From: Cercophora sp. LCS_1
Lineage: Eukaryota; Ascomycota; Sordariomycetes; Sordariales; Lasiosphaeriaceae
Assembly (NCBI GenBank): GCA_036250225.1
Contig: JAPZLL010000007.1
Location: 992,001-1,056,000 of the forward strand
Direction: 5' to 3'
Length of the DNA stretch: 64,000 nt
A program made the translations under genes and the position numbers. How positions within the stretch are numbered: position 1 is the first letter of the stretch; each line of letters opens with the position of its first letter. Under the pieces are notes generated by a model. It saw only the letters and a program-made list of their open reading frames with translations, did not search any database and was not told the origin of the DNA. Positions 10,031 through 20,289 of this stretch are shown piece after piece.

Positions 10031-11648
10031 ATGGCTGGGGTTACGCTCTCCCCCAGCGGCCATTACCTTACCCCACTGAAGCACAACCTATTTCTCGTTC
10101 TCGCTTTGGGCGTTTTGAGTTGGGGCTTCTGGCTTTACGCGCTCGAGAAGGTATGTGTGGAAAACAGGCTCTGAATTTCTTGCCTGAACAAGTCCGGGGC
10201 TGATGCTGACCTCGCCGCCGAAAGTTGCGAATATGGGATCCCAATGTTTTTCCCCGATAGCCACAACTCCCGGTCCCGTTTTTAGGAGCGGGCGATCGAG
10301 TCTTGGTCAGTCTCAGTGACGCAGCGGTGATTACTAACAAAACCTAGCCCCGTCCCCGTCTTCATCTTCTCGTTGACGCTAGACACAAAGACGAAGGCCT
10401 GTCAGGACACTGTTTTCCGCCATTGCCCAAGGTTATCCGCCTCCAGTCCTCGTTGGGTATCGCGATGGAGAAGAACAGACACTGGACAAGGCTAGCCTCT
10501 CCAAGGCGCTGATCGAATTCATGTCGGATCACCTTAGCGAGGTTGAAGACGAAGATGTCATACTATGGCTCGACCGAGGGAGTTGGATTCAACTTCCCAT
10601 AGAGGTTCTCGCACGACGGTACCTCCAACAAAGAGACATAGTCAACGGCGAGCTCACGGAACAATACCCCAGTCTGCGTGCCCACCTCTTCCCAGCTGAC
10701 AAGACCTGCCTCCACGATCCCTGCAACGACACTGCGACAGCCACTCTTCCACAATCCGCCCTCCCACTCGACCTGTACGGCTCGGCAATCCCAGACAGAC
10801 TTATAGAACCACGGTTCACCCGCCCTCGTTTCATCGCCCCAGGGGCCTTCATCGGCTCAGCCAAGGACACCCTCTCCCTGCTCACCGCCGCTCTCTCCCT
10901 CAGAGATCTAGACAACTCTTTCTTCGGAACCCATCTATTTCATCAACAATCTACCAACCACCGCCCTTATCAACGCAAGAACATCCTATCAAAACTCCTT
11001 TCCCGCGACCCCCAACCGCAAAACAACACAACAGCAGTCGACCACGGAATCACCCTTGACTACGAATCCCGTATCTTCCAGCCCACGAATCCCAACACAA
11101 CACCCGACCTTCACCTTCTAACCTACAATACTACCATCTTCGCCTGCTCTTCATCAAAGCACGCCAATCTCAACGACGAACCGCTTTCTTTGCCGCCTGA
11201 GCTTCACCCTTCCCTCTCTCCTTTTTCCAACCTCAAGATCCGCAACCTGGACGAGAGACTCCTTGCTATCAAGTGGACTGATATCCCGTTCGTAACGAAC
11301 ATTGCCGCGCCGCGTGGGAGTGTCCCCGCCGTGTTGACCTTTCGGGACGCGGACAAGGAATTTGTGGACGAGTGGTGGGGCCGGATGTGGTTCAGGGAGT
11401 ATGGGAAGCTGCTACTGGAGGTGAATTTGAGGCCAGACAGGGGGATGATGGTGACGGAGTTGGAGAGCGAGGGGTGGAGAGGGAGGTGGAATGATAGGGG
11501 AGGGATGGGAGGCGTTTGGACGGACACAGGAGGCTGGATTAGTTGGGAGGGTGTTTGTGGCGGATTCACGGGGGGGTTGTTCGGGACGGTGAAGGACGAA
11601 GAGAAGAATGGAGAGCAGGATGAGATTGGAGGTGGAGATTGGGGGTGA
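10031..11648 (+). CDS. Type II membrane glycosyltransferase of the fungal PLOD1-3-like family, with probable frameshift
   Basis: Exon 1 (10031-10150) encodes a 40-aa signal anchor (LFLVLALGVLSWGFWLYAL). A 197-nt intron with a perfect TACTAAC branch ends at 10347. Exon 2 starts at 10348 reading RPRLHLLVDARHKDEGL, the first beta strand of this family, but the rest of the family motif (RTLFSAIAQGYPPPVLVGY) lies one frame away, from 10404 on. One base appears missing at about 10402; a single G there would create the family's Cys codon. An alternative acceptor at 10382 would avoid the shift but delete the beta strand. Downstream are the metal-site-like VILWLDRGSWIQLP (the usual second Asp is Arg-Gly), PRFIAPGAFIGSAKD, and the C-terminal RRGG-like/WISWEGVC block typical of fungal members. 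Its Golgi role and acceptor are unknown. It may be a sequencing error, a recent pseudogene or an alternatively spliced gene. Confidence 0.72.
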
Positions 11649-11762
11649 AAGGTTCCCGAGCCAGGGACTGCTATGTGAGAAAGGGGAAGCATAAGAGTTT
11701 TGAATCGTTTTGACCGTGTTGATCATTCGGGTCCATTGCTCGTATCCCCAACGCCTCTAGTC

Positions 11763-12013
11763 CTAGCCGAGATCTATCAGCCGGTACCAACTATGCACAT
11801 GATGATAGATGTCATTTTCCACCCTCCAAAAGATCGCATGTGTAAAGATACTCATCACGTTCAATCTGGGTGATGCAAACCGGGCTAGCCAAGCGACTAG
11901 CTCGTGCCGCCAACGCCTCGCAGCGCACGACCGGGGAGGGGCTCTCATGGGCTCGCAATCACCCGCGTGGCCCGACGCATTGGCGTATGTGATATTTTTG
12001 TAGGATATATGTC
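11763..12013. other. Convergent 3' flanks of the glycosyltransferase and tma46
   Basis: Between stop codons at 11648 (+) and 12014 (-) no coding frame is credible. The minus-strand frame reaching 11763 is read-through of the tma46 intron in the wrong phase. The region presumably holds both polyadenylation regions. Confidence 0.5.
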
Positions 12014-13142
12014 TCAAGTATCCGGCGCCGGCTCGGGGGCTGCGCCTCCGTTTGCGTCGGCAGTCGGTAGTGGAAAGCCGTGCAACGCTGCCAACCTTTC
12101 TTCTTCTCTCCTCGTCTGCATGGCCTCCGTCTCCTTGCGGAGTTTCTCCAGGTTCCACACATCGTCGTCCTCGTCCTCGTCTGCGTCCTCGTCGTCCTCC
12201 ACAGTCCGCCAGTTGCCGCTCTCGAAGAGGGCACGACCAGTCGCTTCCTTGGCCTTTCTCGCCTGCTCCTCGGCCGCCTTCTTGTCGAGGCGCTCCTTTT
12301 TCCATTTGGCGAAGCTCTCCTCCGTGACCGGTGTGAGCGTCCCGAGAATTTTGCTTCGTTCGGCCTCGAGAAACTCTTCGAGGGTTAGGGTCTTTAGTGG
12401 TGATTTGTCGAGCAATGCCTTTTCGGCTGCTCGTTGCTCCTTGGTCTTGAGGACGAAGCTGGGCGGCATTAGTGGTGGACTGTTCAAGGAGGGGTTGGGG
12501 GGTAACGCACCCAGGTGGAAGAGCGTGCTTGTACTTGCATTGGTCTCCGCCGTTAGGGCAGATCCAGAACCAGCCGTACTTGCCGTCCTCGATGGCCTCG
12601 ATAAAGAACTTGCACACCTTGTCGGTTGTGGTGCGCTGGTTACCCTTCTTGGACAAGACGACGGACCGGAGCTTTTCCTCGTCCCAGTCGGCTGACGTTT
12701 CCTGTTTCTTCTTTTCCTCCTCGTCACCTCGTGTGTCCTGGTAGAGATCCTTCTTGGCTGTCTTACGCTCCACCTCGGCGTCGTGGGAGAACTTGCACTT
12801 CTTGCCCTTCTCACAGTTGCCCTTTTTGTAAAAGATACACATGACAGTCTTGGGGTCTACGCCGAAGGGCACTTTTTGGATCTGGGCTGGCTTGTTGAGC
12901 AGCAGGTCGGCCTCCCGCTTGGCGTCCTCGGCTGCCTTCTTCTCCCGCTCACGCGCCGCCTTCTCGGCCTCCTTTTTCTTCTGCTCGGCGCTGCCGCCAG
13001 CCTTCATCGAAGACTGCAGCTGGGCGATTTGCTTTTGCGCGGCGCCGCCCTTTTTGTTCTTCATACCAAAGGTCTTGTCCTCGACCACCTTGGTGGCTGA
13101 CGGCTTCTTGCCGCCACCCTTGTCGGCCTTTTTCGGAGGCAT
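12014..13142 (-). CDS. tma46: CCCH zinc-finger translation-associated protein Tma46 (DFRP1/ZC3H15 family)
   Basis: Exons 13142-12511 and 12458-12014, intron 52 nt (donor GTGCGT, acceptor CCCAG), 358 aa. The Lys-rich start (MPPKKADKGGGKK, then KVVEDKTFGMKNKKG) is the family signature. Two CCCH fingers follow: CIFYKKGNCEKGKKCKFSH near residue 100, and CKFFIEAIEDGKYGWFWICP...CKYKHALPPGF near residue 180, whose last Gly codon is split by the intron. The DFRP domain is helical (EEFLEAERSKI) and the tail is acidic (DDEDADEDEDDD). Relatives bind and stabilise the DRG GTPase Rbg1 on ribosomes and help translation through difficult stretches. It shares a 565-bp divergent promoter with ost4. Length and both fingers are intact. 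Confidence 0.93.
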
Positions 13143-13707
13143 GGTGGATGGTTAGCAAAAATGAAGTTGTATAAACGGTGTGGAAAAGTGCCGTCGACAA
13201 GTATTCGTCGTTTGCTGTCGATGGTTCCGTTTTCGAGGCGTCGAACCCGTGGTTCCAACTTTCGAGGCGGGGGAATCTTGAATCGTCAATCTGAGTTGTG
13301 GACGGGTTGAGGAACTGTGCTAACAGCGGGGACTTGGATTTTAGCAGCGGCCCCACTTCTTCCCCCCCAGAAGCCCTGACGTCGGGAGGCCGTTCTGGAC
13401 CAGGGTTGCCTTGCACGTGATCTTTATCGGAGCCTTACCGATAAGCAGCTGGTAGCGATACATCCAGAGAGCTACCGTGTTGCTTGGTCGCGGGAAAGCT
13501 GGCCAGATCACGTCCCGCAACAAGTCCAACTTCCCATGCCCTGAGCCACGACCAGGCAACCTGCAAGACTCCGCGCCCAGTTAAAGGTATTCGCCTTTGA
13601 TACGATGTGGAATGGTGTGTTTTAACGCATTCACTGGATAGTTCGCCTGCACCAATACCCACCGAACAAGCATCAGCCTTTCGAGCGTCGCTCGCAAGTT
13701 AGTCACC
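13143..13707. promoter_or_regulatory. Divergent promoter of tma46 and ost4
   Basis: A 565-bp gap between two start codons facing outward. No coding frame is credible in it. Pyrimidine-rich leader sequence precedes each start; no specific operator was recognised. Confidence 0.45.
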
Positions 13708-13887
13708 ATGATCTCCGACGACGAGCTGTACCGCTTGGCCATCTTCCTAGGGTCCGCCGCGATGGTCCTCATTGTCGTCTACCACTTCTTCGAGGTCAAT
13801 GCGCAACAGAGCGAGCAAGACGCAGTGAAGGAGAAGTCGGGCAAGAAGGGAGCGCAAACAGTGGTTGGAGCTACTGGGACGAGATAG
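13708..13887 (+). CDS. ost4: Oligosaccharyltransferase subunit Ost4
   Basis: A 59-aa single-exon gene. The sequence MISDDELYRLAIFLGSAAM followed by VLIVVYHFFEV matches the yeast Ost4 pattern (MISDEQLNSLAI... with a YH after the membrane helix). Residues 10-27 form the single transmembrane helix. In the OST complex of the ER membrane, Ost4 bridges the catalytic Stt3 and Ost3/Ost6, and is needed for N-glycosylation. The yeast protein has 36 residues; this one adds about 23 hydrophilic Lys/Gln/Ser residues at the C-terminus, seemingly an extension of filamentous fungi. Start context is CACCATGA, close to ideal. It is transcribed divergently from tma46. Confidence 0.9.
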   Translation: MISDDELYRLAIFLGSAAMVLIVVYHFFEVNAQQSEQDAVKEKSGKKGAQTVVGATGTR

Positions 13888-14932
13888 ACTACCGGTGATG
13901 GGTGTACGATTATGGGCGATTGCGAAGACAACATAATGCCGGAACATCCAGCATCGTTTCGCGAGCGCGGTGCAAGGCGCCTGTGAACCTCATCAGCTTT
14001 GAGGAACAGCGAGTCATGCGCCGAGATATTGGGTTGAGTTTCGGGTCGGCATACGGACGGCAGAAAAAGGTTCGGTGTTCGCAAAAGGATAATATCTGTA
14101 TCGCAGATAGAGGCCATGTGCCAGGAATTTGGTGTTCTTTCAGTTTGAGGACTCGGTTGCGCTAGACAATGGCGATGTCATCGATTCCAAATAGACATTG
14201 AGGATGATTCAAAAAACAATATGCAGCCTCAAACTTCCCAGACTAACATTTACAAACAAATGCATGTAGATAGTGACTCGCTCTTGACTTCAACTCCGTC
14301 ACGGATTATTAGGAGAGTTACGGCAGCTGCAGACAGTTGTTCGGGCTTCCCGCGCACCAGTACCGGTACCTCTCGGCTTGGCACAGTCACTGGCGCGACT
14401 GGCCGTGACTGGGAGGTTGAGTCATCCCAAAACAGCTTAGCGGTTGTTGCCACGCCACCTCACTGGCTCCACCCGCCTGAACGCCCCTTTCCCCAGGCAG
14501 GAACCAGACCAAGGCGAAGCGCACCTGCTTTCCGTCGCCCTCAAAATCTCGCGCGTCTCCGGCTCCCTCGCTTTTTCTCCGAAGAGCATCACGCAACTCC
14601 ACAAAAGAATCTGCCTGCCACGTCCCTCTTCTTTTCTTTTAGGCCTGCATCCAACTTCGCAAGCCCGAAACTGATTTTTATCTGCCACTCGAGTTTCTGA
14701 CGACGTTTTCCGCTCGATCGACTTTTCCACCACGCGCAACACCTGACGTGACGCGCAAGTCCACGATCACTCGGTCGGAAAGCCCACCAGCACTTTTCAG
14801 CGCAAACCATTAAATCGACGACCAAAAGTCTTCTACCACGTCTTCTCCGCGCTGCCAGTGATTCTACTCGCAGCCGACCAGCCATTTACAACTCGAAACC
14901 CCACCACACGTCTCTCCATCTCAGCCGCCAAC
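13888..14932. promoter_or_regulatory. ost4 3' flank and yra1 promoter/5' leader
   Basis: Frames up to 159 aa (14221-14700 +) are open but have no family resemblance and biased composition; I read them as non-coding. The 300 bases before 14933 are CT/CA-rich, typical of a strongly expressed fungal gene's transcription start zone. Confidence 0.45.
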
Positions 14933-16597
14933 ATGTCTGGCAAGCTTGACCAGTCTCTCGACGAGATCCTCTCGACCCAGAGGCGCAACGCCACCAAGCG
15001 CCGCTCTTCGCGCCGCACTGCAGTTGGCAATCGCCCTGCCCCGACCGCTCCGGCTGGCGGCGTTCAGAAAAAGCCGCAGCCTGCTCGCGGCGCTACTAAG
15101 CCCGCTGCCGGCAAGGGCTCTGGCCTCATTGGAGAGAGCAAGATCATGGTTAGCAACCTGGTATGTCGACCGCACAAGTTTTTATCTCGCATTCGTGCGC
15201 TAACCACGCGATAGCCCAAGGATGTCTCGGAGCCCCAGATCAAGGTATGTTATTACCGATAAGGCTGTCAGCCTTCCGGAATTTCGTCGGCATCCCTCTC
15301 CCGTGGCGTATCCTCGACTTTCGTGTTCCTCGACGGTCCCAAACGTGGTGGTTATCATTAGACACCAAAGCCATTTGTCCAGACGCCAGGGCTCCTTCCA
15401 GATGCATATATGCCCAATTATGTCATCGTGACGAGAAGTCGAGCGCACCCTAGTCGCGCATTGCACATCGTCCGGGTTGCCTGGCAAGCAACTCCGAGCA
15501 CATGTCGCGCAGACGCAAATGGGTGATGGCAGCAAATCTGACACCGGCTGGTGTTCGCAACTATCTCGCTTGGTTGGTCACCAGTGTGGATTTTTGCATT
15601 TGGCGAGCTTCGCAGTGAGCAGTAGCAAGCCGTTGTCGCGTTATTCCGCGTCGTTCCCCGGGGGCTGTTGTCATCAGATGGCATGGCGGGTTTCTTTACT
15701 GGACTCTTGACACTTTCGACATTGCAAGCGCTGTCCACGGATCAGCGACTTCGAAAGTGAGAGACGGAATTCTCTCAGTCGGCTTGGGTCTCGTTCGGTT
15801 GGATTTTTTACGCACTTTGTCACGAAACGGCGGGTGGTTCTTTGGGGGGCTGGATGGAATACTCCAGCGATTCGGTCGGGGGATTTGCTTGCTTGTCGGT
15901 TACGGACGCTGCTACGGATATTTTGCTCACTGCCTCGCTCGCTGGTTGGTTGTTTACGGAGACGCCCGTTGCCCGAATGACCCTGGTGGACCTTGGATGC
16001 CGATTGCCTCGATTGCGAATGTTCGATCTCAAAACCGGCTTAACGCTAACCTCACCCTCCTCGATAGGAATACTTCCAGAGCTCCGTCGGCCAGGTCAAG
16101 AAGGTCGAACTCTCCTACGGCCCTGGTGGCGCCAGTCGTGGCGTTGCCCAGGTCACCTTTCACCATGCCGATGGTGCGAGCAAGGCCTATTCCAAGCTGA
16201 ATGGTCTACTTATCGACGGCCGTCCTGTCAAGGTAAGACATCCAGTGGTGTTCGGAAGACCTGGAAACTAACAATTTTCTAGGTTGAGGTCATTGTCGCC
16301 AACGCCGATCTTATCCCTCCCCCCAAGCCGCTTGGCCAGCGTATCACTGCGCCCAAGGCGCAACCCAAGTCTGCTGCCGCGGTCAAGAACGCCAAGGGTG
16401 CTGCTGGGGCCGCCGCAGGCAAGGGCGCCAAGAAGGCCGGCCGTCGCCCCAAGAGCGGCCGCCCTTCCAAGAAGACGGCCGAGGAGTTGGACTCAGAGAT
16501 GACCGACTACTTCGCTGCCAACAACACAGAGAACGCTGCTGGCGCTGCTCCGGCCGCCGGCGCCGGCGGCGACGCGCCCATGGACGAGATCGAGTAG
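14933..16597 (+). CDS. yra1: mRNA export adaptor Yra1/Mlo3 (ALY/REF family)
   Basis: Exons 14933-15160, 15215-15244 (30-nt microexon), 16068-16232, 16283-16597; all junctions phase 0; 245 aa. The N-terminal LDQSLDEILSTQR is the conserved UAP56/Sub2-binding motif of REF proteins. An Arg/Lys-rich linker leads to one RRM: RNP2-like IMVSNLP spans the exon 1/2 junction, and RNP1-like GVAQVTFHHADGASKAY lies in exon 3. The basic C-terminal tail (RRPKSGRPSKKTAEELDSEM) ends in an acidic stretch. The protein loads onto mRNA via Sub2/TREX and hands it to Mex67. Intron 2 is 823 nt, more than ten times the local norm, with donor GTATGT, branch GCTAAC and acceptor GATAG. Budding yeast YRA1 also has an exceptionally long intron used for autoregulation. 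Confidence 0.92.
15245..16067 (+). promoter_or_regulatory. Unusually long (823 nt) intron 2 of yra1, likely autoregulatory
   Basis: It begins GTATGT and ends CTCGATAG, with GCTAAC about 20 nt before the acceptor. It interrupts the RRM coding sequence right after a 30-nt exon. Other introns in the window are 47-107 nt, or 197 nt at most. Known biology: in S. cerevisiae inefficient splicing of the long YRA1 intron limits Yra1 level. Sharing of this mechanism here is inference. No snoRNA boxes or coding frame could be supported inside the intron. Confidence 0.6.
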
Positions 16598-17323
16598 GAC
16601 AGGATCGAGTAATTCCGGAAGCCGGCCAGTGTATTTGAGGGTATGACGAAGATGATACCCAGGGGAGCTTTCAGCGTCAGCGATTTTTCTAGGGGTTTTC
16701 ACGGTTTGCTTGGCATTTGGGGGCTCAAGGGGAATGTTTATCTGCGATTGGTTTGCCGGTGCACATAGTTGGCACAGATTGACGCCTCTCTCAGTTCGCG
16801 CGGCTCGGGACATGTAGACTTGATTACAGCGTCTCGCCGGGTGCGGAAAATAAAACAAAAATCAGCATGCAGCCAGTGTTGCCGTCCATGTTGCACAGCA
16901 ATGTCTGACATCGGACCTTGTGATGAGCCCTGCCCCATTGTCCGAGACCCCTCTCAATATTTAATCGTCTGTAGATATCCGTCTTTGCTAGTACTACATG
17001 ATGCTCGAATATAAAATCAAGCTTACCACACGGTCCTCCGCCGAGACAAACATACGCCGTGACTCCGATATCTCACCCTCCTGTCTTTTCTTGTTTCCCG
17101 TTCTGTCGCCCGCCTTGCCCTGCCATTCGTCTCTGTTTCTTTTCCCGTTCCTTGTTTTTGTTCTGCTCTCGTTTACTCTCCTGGCCTCTCACCTGCCCAA
17201 CTCTCAACCGATGTCCCGGCCACTTGCCCATCCACCATGATCCTCTCTACCTTGGCATCCACCATGACATCCCATCTTGACCCCTCCCGTGATACCCAGT
17301 AGTACACCATGCATGTTCTCGGA
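16598..17323. other. Intergenic region downstream of yra1
   Basis: It contains the yra1 3' untranslated region. A pyrimidine-rich stretch covers 17070-17250 (mostly T and C). No coding frame is credible. Confidence 0.45.
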
Positions 17324-17752
17324 TCACTTAGCCCGACTCTTCCCCCCCTTCTTCTTCTTCTCGCTCAGCCCATCCGTCTGAAGCCCATCCAATCCATCGT
17401 AATAAGTCTCATCACCCGGCCACGCAACAAAGCACGACCCAGCTTGGGCGTCCTTGGCTGCTTCGTGCGCGCCGTAAATGGTGTAGCTTGTGCTTGGGCT
17501 TGGGCTTCCGTAGCTTGTTGGTCCATGGACGGTGTGGTGCGTTGTTCGCGGGCGTGAAGAGGGCGTGGCGGCGGACGTGGTGCATGTGGATAGGGATGAT
17601 GGGTAGTGAAAAGGCTCTGTGGGCGGCCAGGGGAGGAAGATGGCGGCGCCGGACCGGGAGGCGGAGGCGGCTTCGTGGGGGGTGTAGGGTTTGGGCACGT
17701 GGCCCTTGGGTGGTTTAGGGGTGTGGGTTGGTTTGGAGGGTTTGGTTGGCAT
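17324..17752 (-). CDS. Hypothetical Pro/Ser-rich small protein
   Basis: A single-exon frame of 142 aa. It begins Lys/Pro-rich (MPTKPSKPTHTPKPPKGH), has a central stretch with apparently non-random composition (YTIYGAHEAAKDAQAGSCF, VAWPGDETYYDGLDG), and ends Lys-rich. No signal peptide or membrane helix. I do not recognise the family. Support comes from a compact globular-looking segment and a start 30 nt from a pyrimidine-poor leader; against it, the gene is short and no homologue comes to mind. An overlapping longer frame on the same strand (17365-18126) looks random. Confidence 0.4.
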   Translation of the reverse strand: MPTKPSKPTHTPKPPKGHVPKPYTPHEAASASRSGAAIFLPWPPTEPFHYPSSLSTCTTSAATPSSRPRTTHHTVHGPTSYGSPSPSTSYTIYGAHEAAKDAQAGSCFVAWPGDETYYDGLDGLQTDGLSEKKKKGGKSRAK

Positions 17753-18173
17753 TTTTGCTGTTGTTCAGAAAAACGTCGGGGCGGTGGGGTGTTTGTTGTA
17801 ATGTAGTTTGGGTGTTGGGCGTGTAGTGGTGTGTAGTTGATTTGTGTTGGTTGGTTGGCTGTTGGTCGGAAGGGCGGTGTTGGTAGTCGGTCTTGGTCCG
17901 TACGGTCTGCCGGTTGATCTGCAAAGAAACCCGTCCCGTACGTAGATAACGAGGGAAAAAGTACCCCAATATAAACACTCCAAGTATTCGATAAGACGGC
18001 GGTAAACAAGGATGAAAGCTGGGGGTGGCTGCGGCGTAGGAAGGTAGGAATGCAGGATCCAGCGCTCAATCCTTCTTCGCACTTGGAAGCATGTAAGACT
18101 GACCGACTGAGTGATCCGATCAACAAAGAAGTGTGGCGTCAAAGTCCAGGAAGCGCGATCGATCTCATCCAAC

Positions 18174-18221
<48 letters not shown>

Positions 18222-19253
18222 GTGACCAGAAAACAAAACACACATTCTTCTTCCCCTTGGGAAACTTCCCCTCTTATACACTTTCCTTTCCTTCCCTCCC
18301 TCCCTTCCTCTGGCAGGCCTTCCCTGACCACCCCCACCCCTTCTCAGGTTTGTCTCCTCCCCATTTTCACAATCAGAGACTCGGTGAGGAACTACAACAC
18401 GCCTCATCCCGGACCAGTGTCTCGAATGGCGCTTGCCCTTCTCACTATCCCATTCGCCCAGGCCGATCGGTGGTGACTGCTCCTGCAAGCCTCATCCCCG
18501 CCTCCCCCCTATCGATCCCGCACGGCTCGTTGCTCAGCCGCAGGCTACCTGATCGAGGGGGCTTGCCGCCTGGGTGACCCCCAGATCGGTGTAACCGGCA
18601 CGGTGAGACCCATTCGTCGGGTTCGGACCTCGTAAGCACCATAGGCCACGGCTAGGGCCGAGGAGGGAATCCAAGACAAACAGGTGTGGGCCAGAAAAAA
18701 AAAGAAAAGATAAAGCGCTGACCGTCACTGTGCGACTCGAATGCGGAGGGGCAGCAATTGTCAGCCAGAGAGAGGGCAGTGGTTTCAGCGGACATGAGAA
18801 AAACAAAAGGTGAGGCGACTTAGAAACGGTCAGTTCGGCGTCGGTCAAGCTCACCTGAGGCCATGTACGCAAGACAAGACAGAAATAGCCCCGTCCCAGA
18901 GAGCTGGGACGATAACTGCGAGAGGAAGAAGAAATTAATCGCGCCTGGATCATAAGACAGCACACGGTTCGTCCAATGAGAATCTTGGGGCTTGATGCAG
19001 TCGATCGGCCGGGTCTGTGGAGATCATGGCGGAAACCAGAGTGCCTTTGGGATCGCAGTCGTGAGAGAAAAGGAATTATTCCATTCGCCAAAGATCAATT
19101 TACTCCATTGATCCGTATCCCTGCGCGAGATCCTCTTTCGCTGCTGGTTGATGCTTTTGCCCACAGCCACTCCGCATCAACTACTGCAGTTCTAACCCGA
19201 GCCAGGGGCCGCGACGCCTGCAAATGCCCTCACATCGTTTACAGCACTGTCCT
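17753..19253. other. Intergenic region with CT microsatellite
   Basis: No protein-like frame was seen. It carries the upstream region of the small gene at 17324-17752 and the 3' flank of sba1, both on the minus strand. A (CT)n array sits at 18184-18217. Confidence 0.45.
18184..18217. repeat. (CT)n microsatellite
   Basis: About 17 uninterrupted CT units, preceded by a pyrimidine-rich stretch. On the minus strand it reads GA and lies upstream of the small gene at 17324-17752. Confidence 0.95.
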
Positions 19254-20289
19254 CTATGCCGCCGGCTTCTTCTCGGCCTCGGCCGTGTCCTTCTCCTCCT
19301 CCTCGCCCTCGAGAGGCGGCATGTCTTCGTCGTCTGACTCCTCTTCCTCCTCATCGCCCGTGGGGAGGCCGGCGCCGCCACCGAGCTTGGAGAAATCGAT
19401 ACCTCCAAAGTCACCGCCACCTGGAAGTTGTGTCAGCATTTGTCTGTCACAGTGTCTGTTCAAACCGTCAAGAGCCGGTGTTGCCACGGGCGTTTCGGTG
19501 TTTCACGCTGCACAGCCGATACCCCTATTTTTGGGCATGTTTACGTACCCATGCCGCCCATACCTGGCATCCCGCCTACATATTGTTTAGCCAGGTAAGG
19601 GTTACCAGGGGAAAGCTAGATGCACAGAGCGACCACCAGAGCGGACCAGCGCGGTTCTCACAGCTCAAGGGAAGTTTACTCACCCATGCCTCCTCCAAAC
19701 TGGCTAAAGTCCTCCTCGGCCGCCTCGTTCTGCTCGTCCTCATCGACCCACTTGTCAAAGTCGGTCTTGAGGAAGTGCACCTTCTTGGCCTCCTTGAGGA
19801 GACGGGGCCAGTAGGCCTCGTCGAGCTCCTTCTTGCGCAGCTTCATCTCGACATCACGGGCTGTGTGGTTAACCTTGCTCTCGGCCGGGTCGATCTCGGC
19901 ATAGAACTCGAGCTCGAGATGGTATGTCCTCTTGAGCGTGTCGGAGCGGCCGGTAAAGGTCAATCCGGTGGGCTTGAGGTCCAGCTCGAGGTTAGACGTG
20001 GGAACATCGGGCACGCTGATGGTGAGGTAGATAAAGTTCTTCTCGGGCTCGGTCTTGGAGGAGCGCTGCGCCCAGAGAACTAGTTTCGCACGTTAGTTAT
20101 GCTGGATCATCGCTGTGCAATGTCGTCCAATTTGCGGTGAACAACAGGAGGCGCCAACCTCGGGGGAGAGGCGCCGGATGCGTCCAGGGATAAACCCCAA
20201 CGCACCCCCGAAATCTCTTCCCTTCGGTCCAAAGGAGGCCGTTCAAAGATGGGAAGACAGTACTCACCCTCAGGTGTTACGGTGGTCAT
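19254..20289 (-). CDS. sba1: Hsp90 co-chaperone Sba1/p23
   Basis: Exons 20289-20268 (22 nt), 20079-19684, 19575-19549 (27 nt) and 19420-19254; introns 188, 108 and 128 nt with donors GTGAGT, GTGAGT, GTACGT; 203 aa. After MTTVTPE comes VLWAQRSSKTEPEKNFIYLT, the CS-domain start that fits Sba1 (WAQRSS). The beta-sandwich continues to HFLKTDFDKWVDEDEQNE, the p23 signature WxxD-acidic element. Residues 140-165 are Gly/Met-rich (GGMPGMGGM, partly encoded by the 27-nt microexon) and the C-terminus is strongly acidic (GDEEEEESDDEDMPP). p23 stabilises the closed ATP-bound Hsp90 and slows its ATPase, helping maturation of kinases and receptors. It shares a divergent promoter region with vps24. Confidence 0.93.

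Noticed and set aside
13779..14117. 112-aa minus-strand frame opposite ost4
   Set aside because: Antisense of a clear Ost4 coding sequence.
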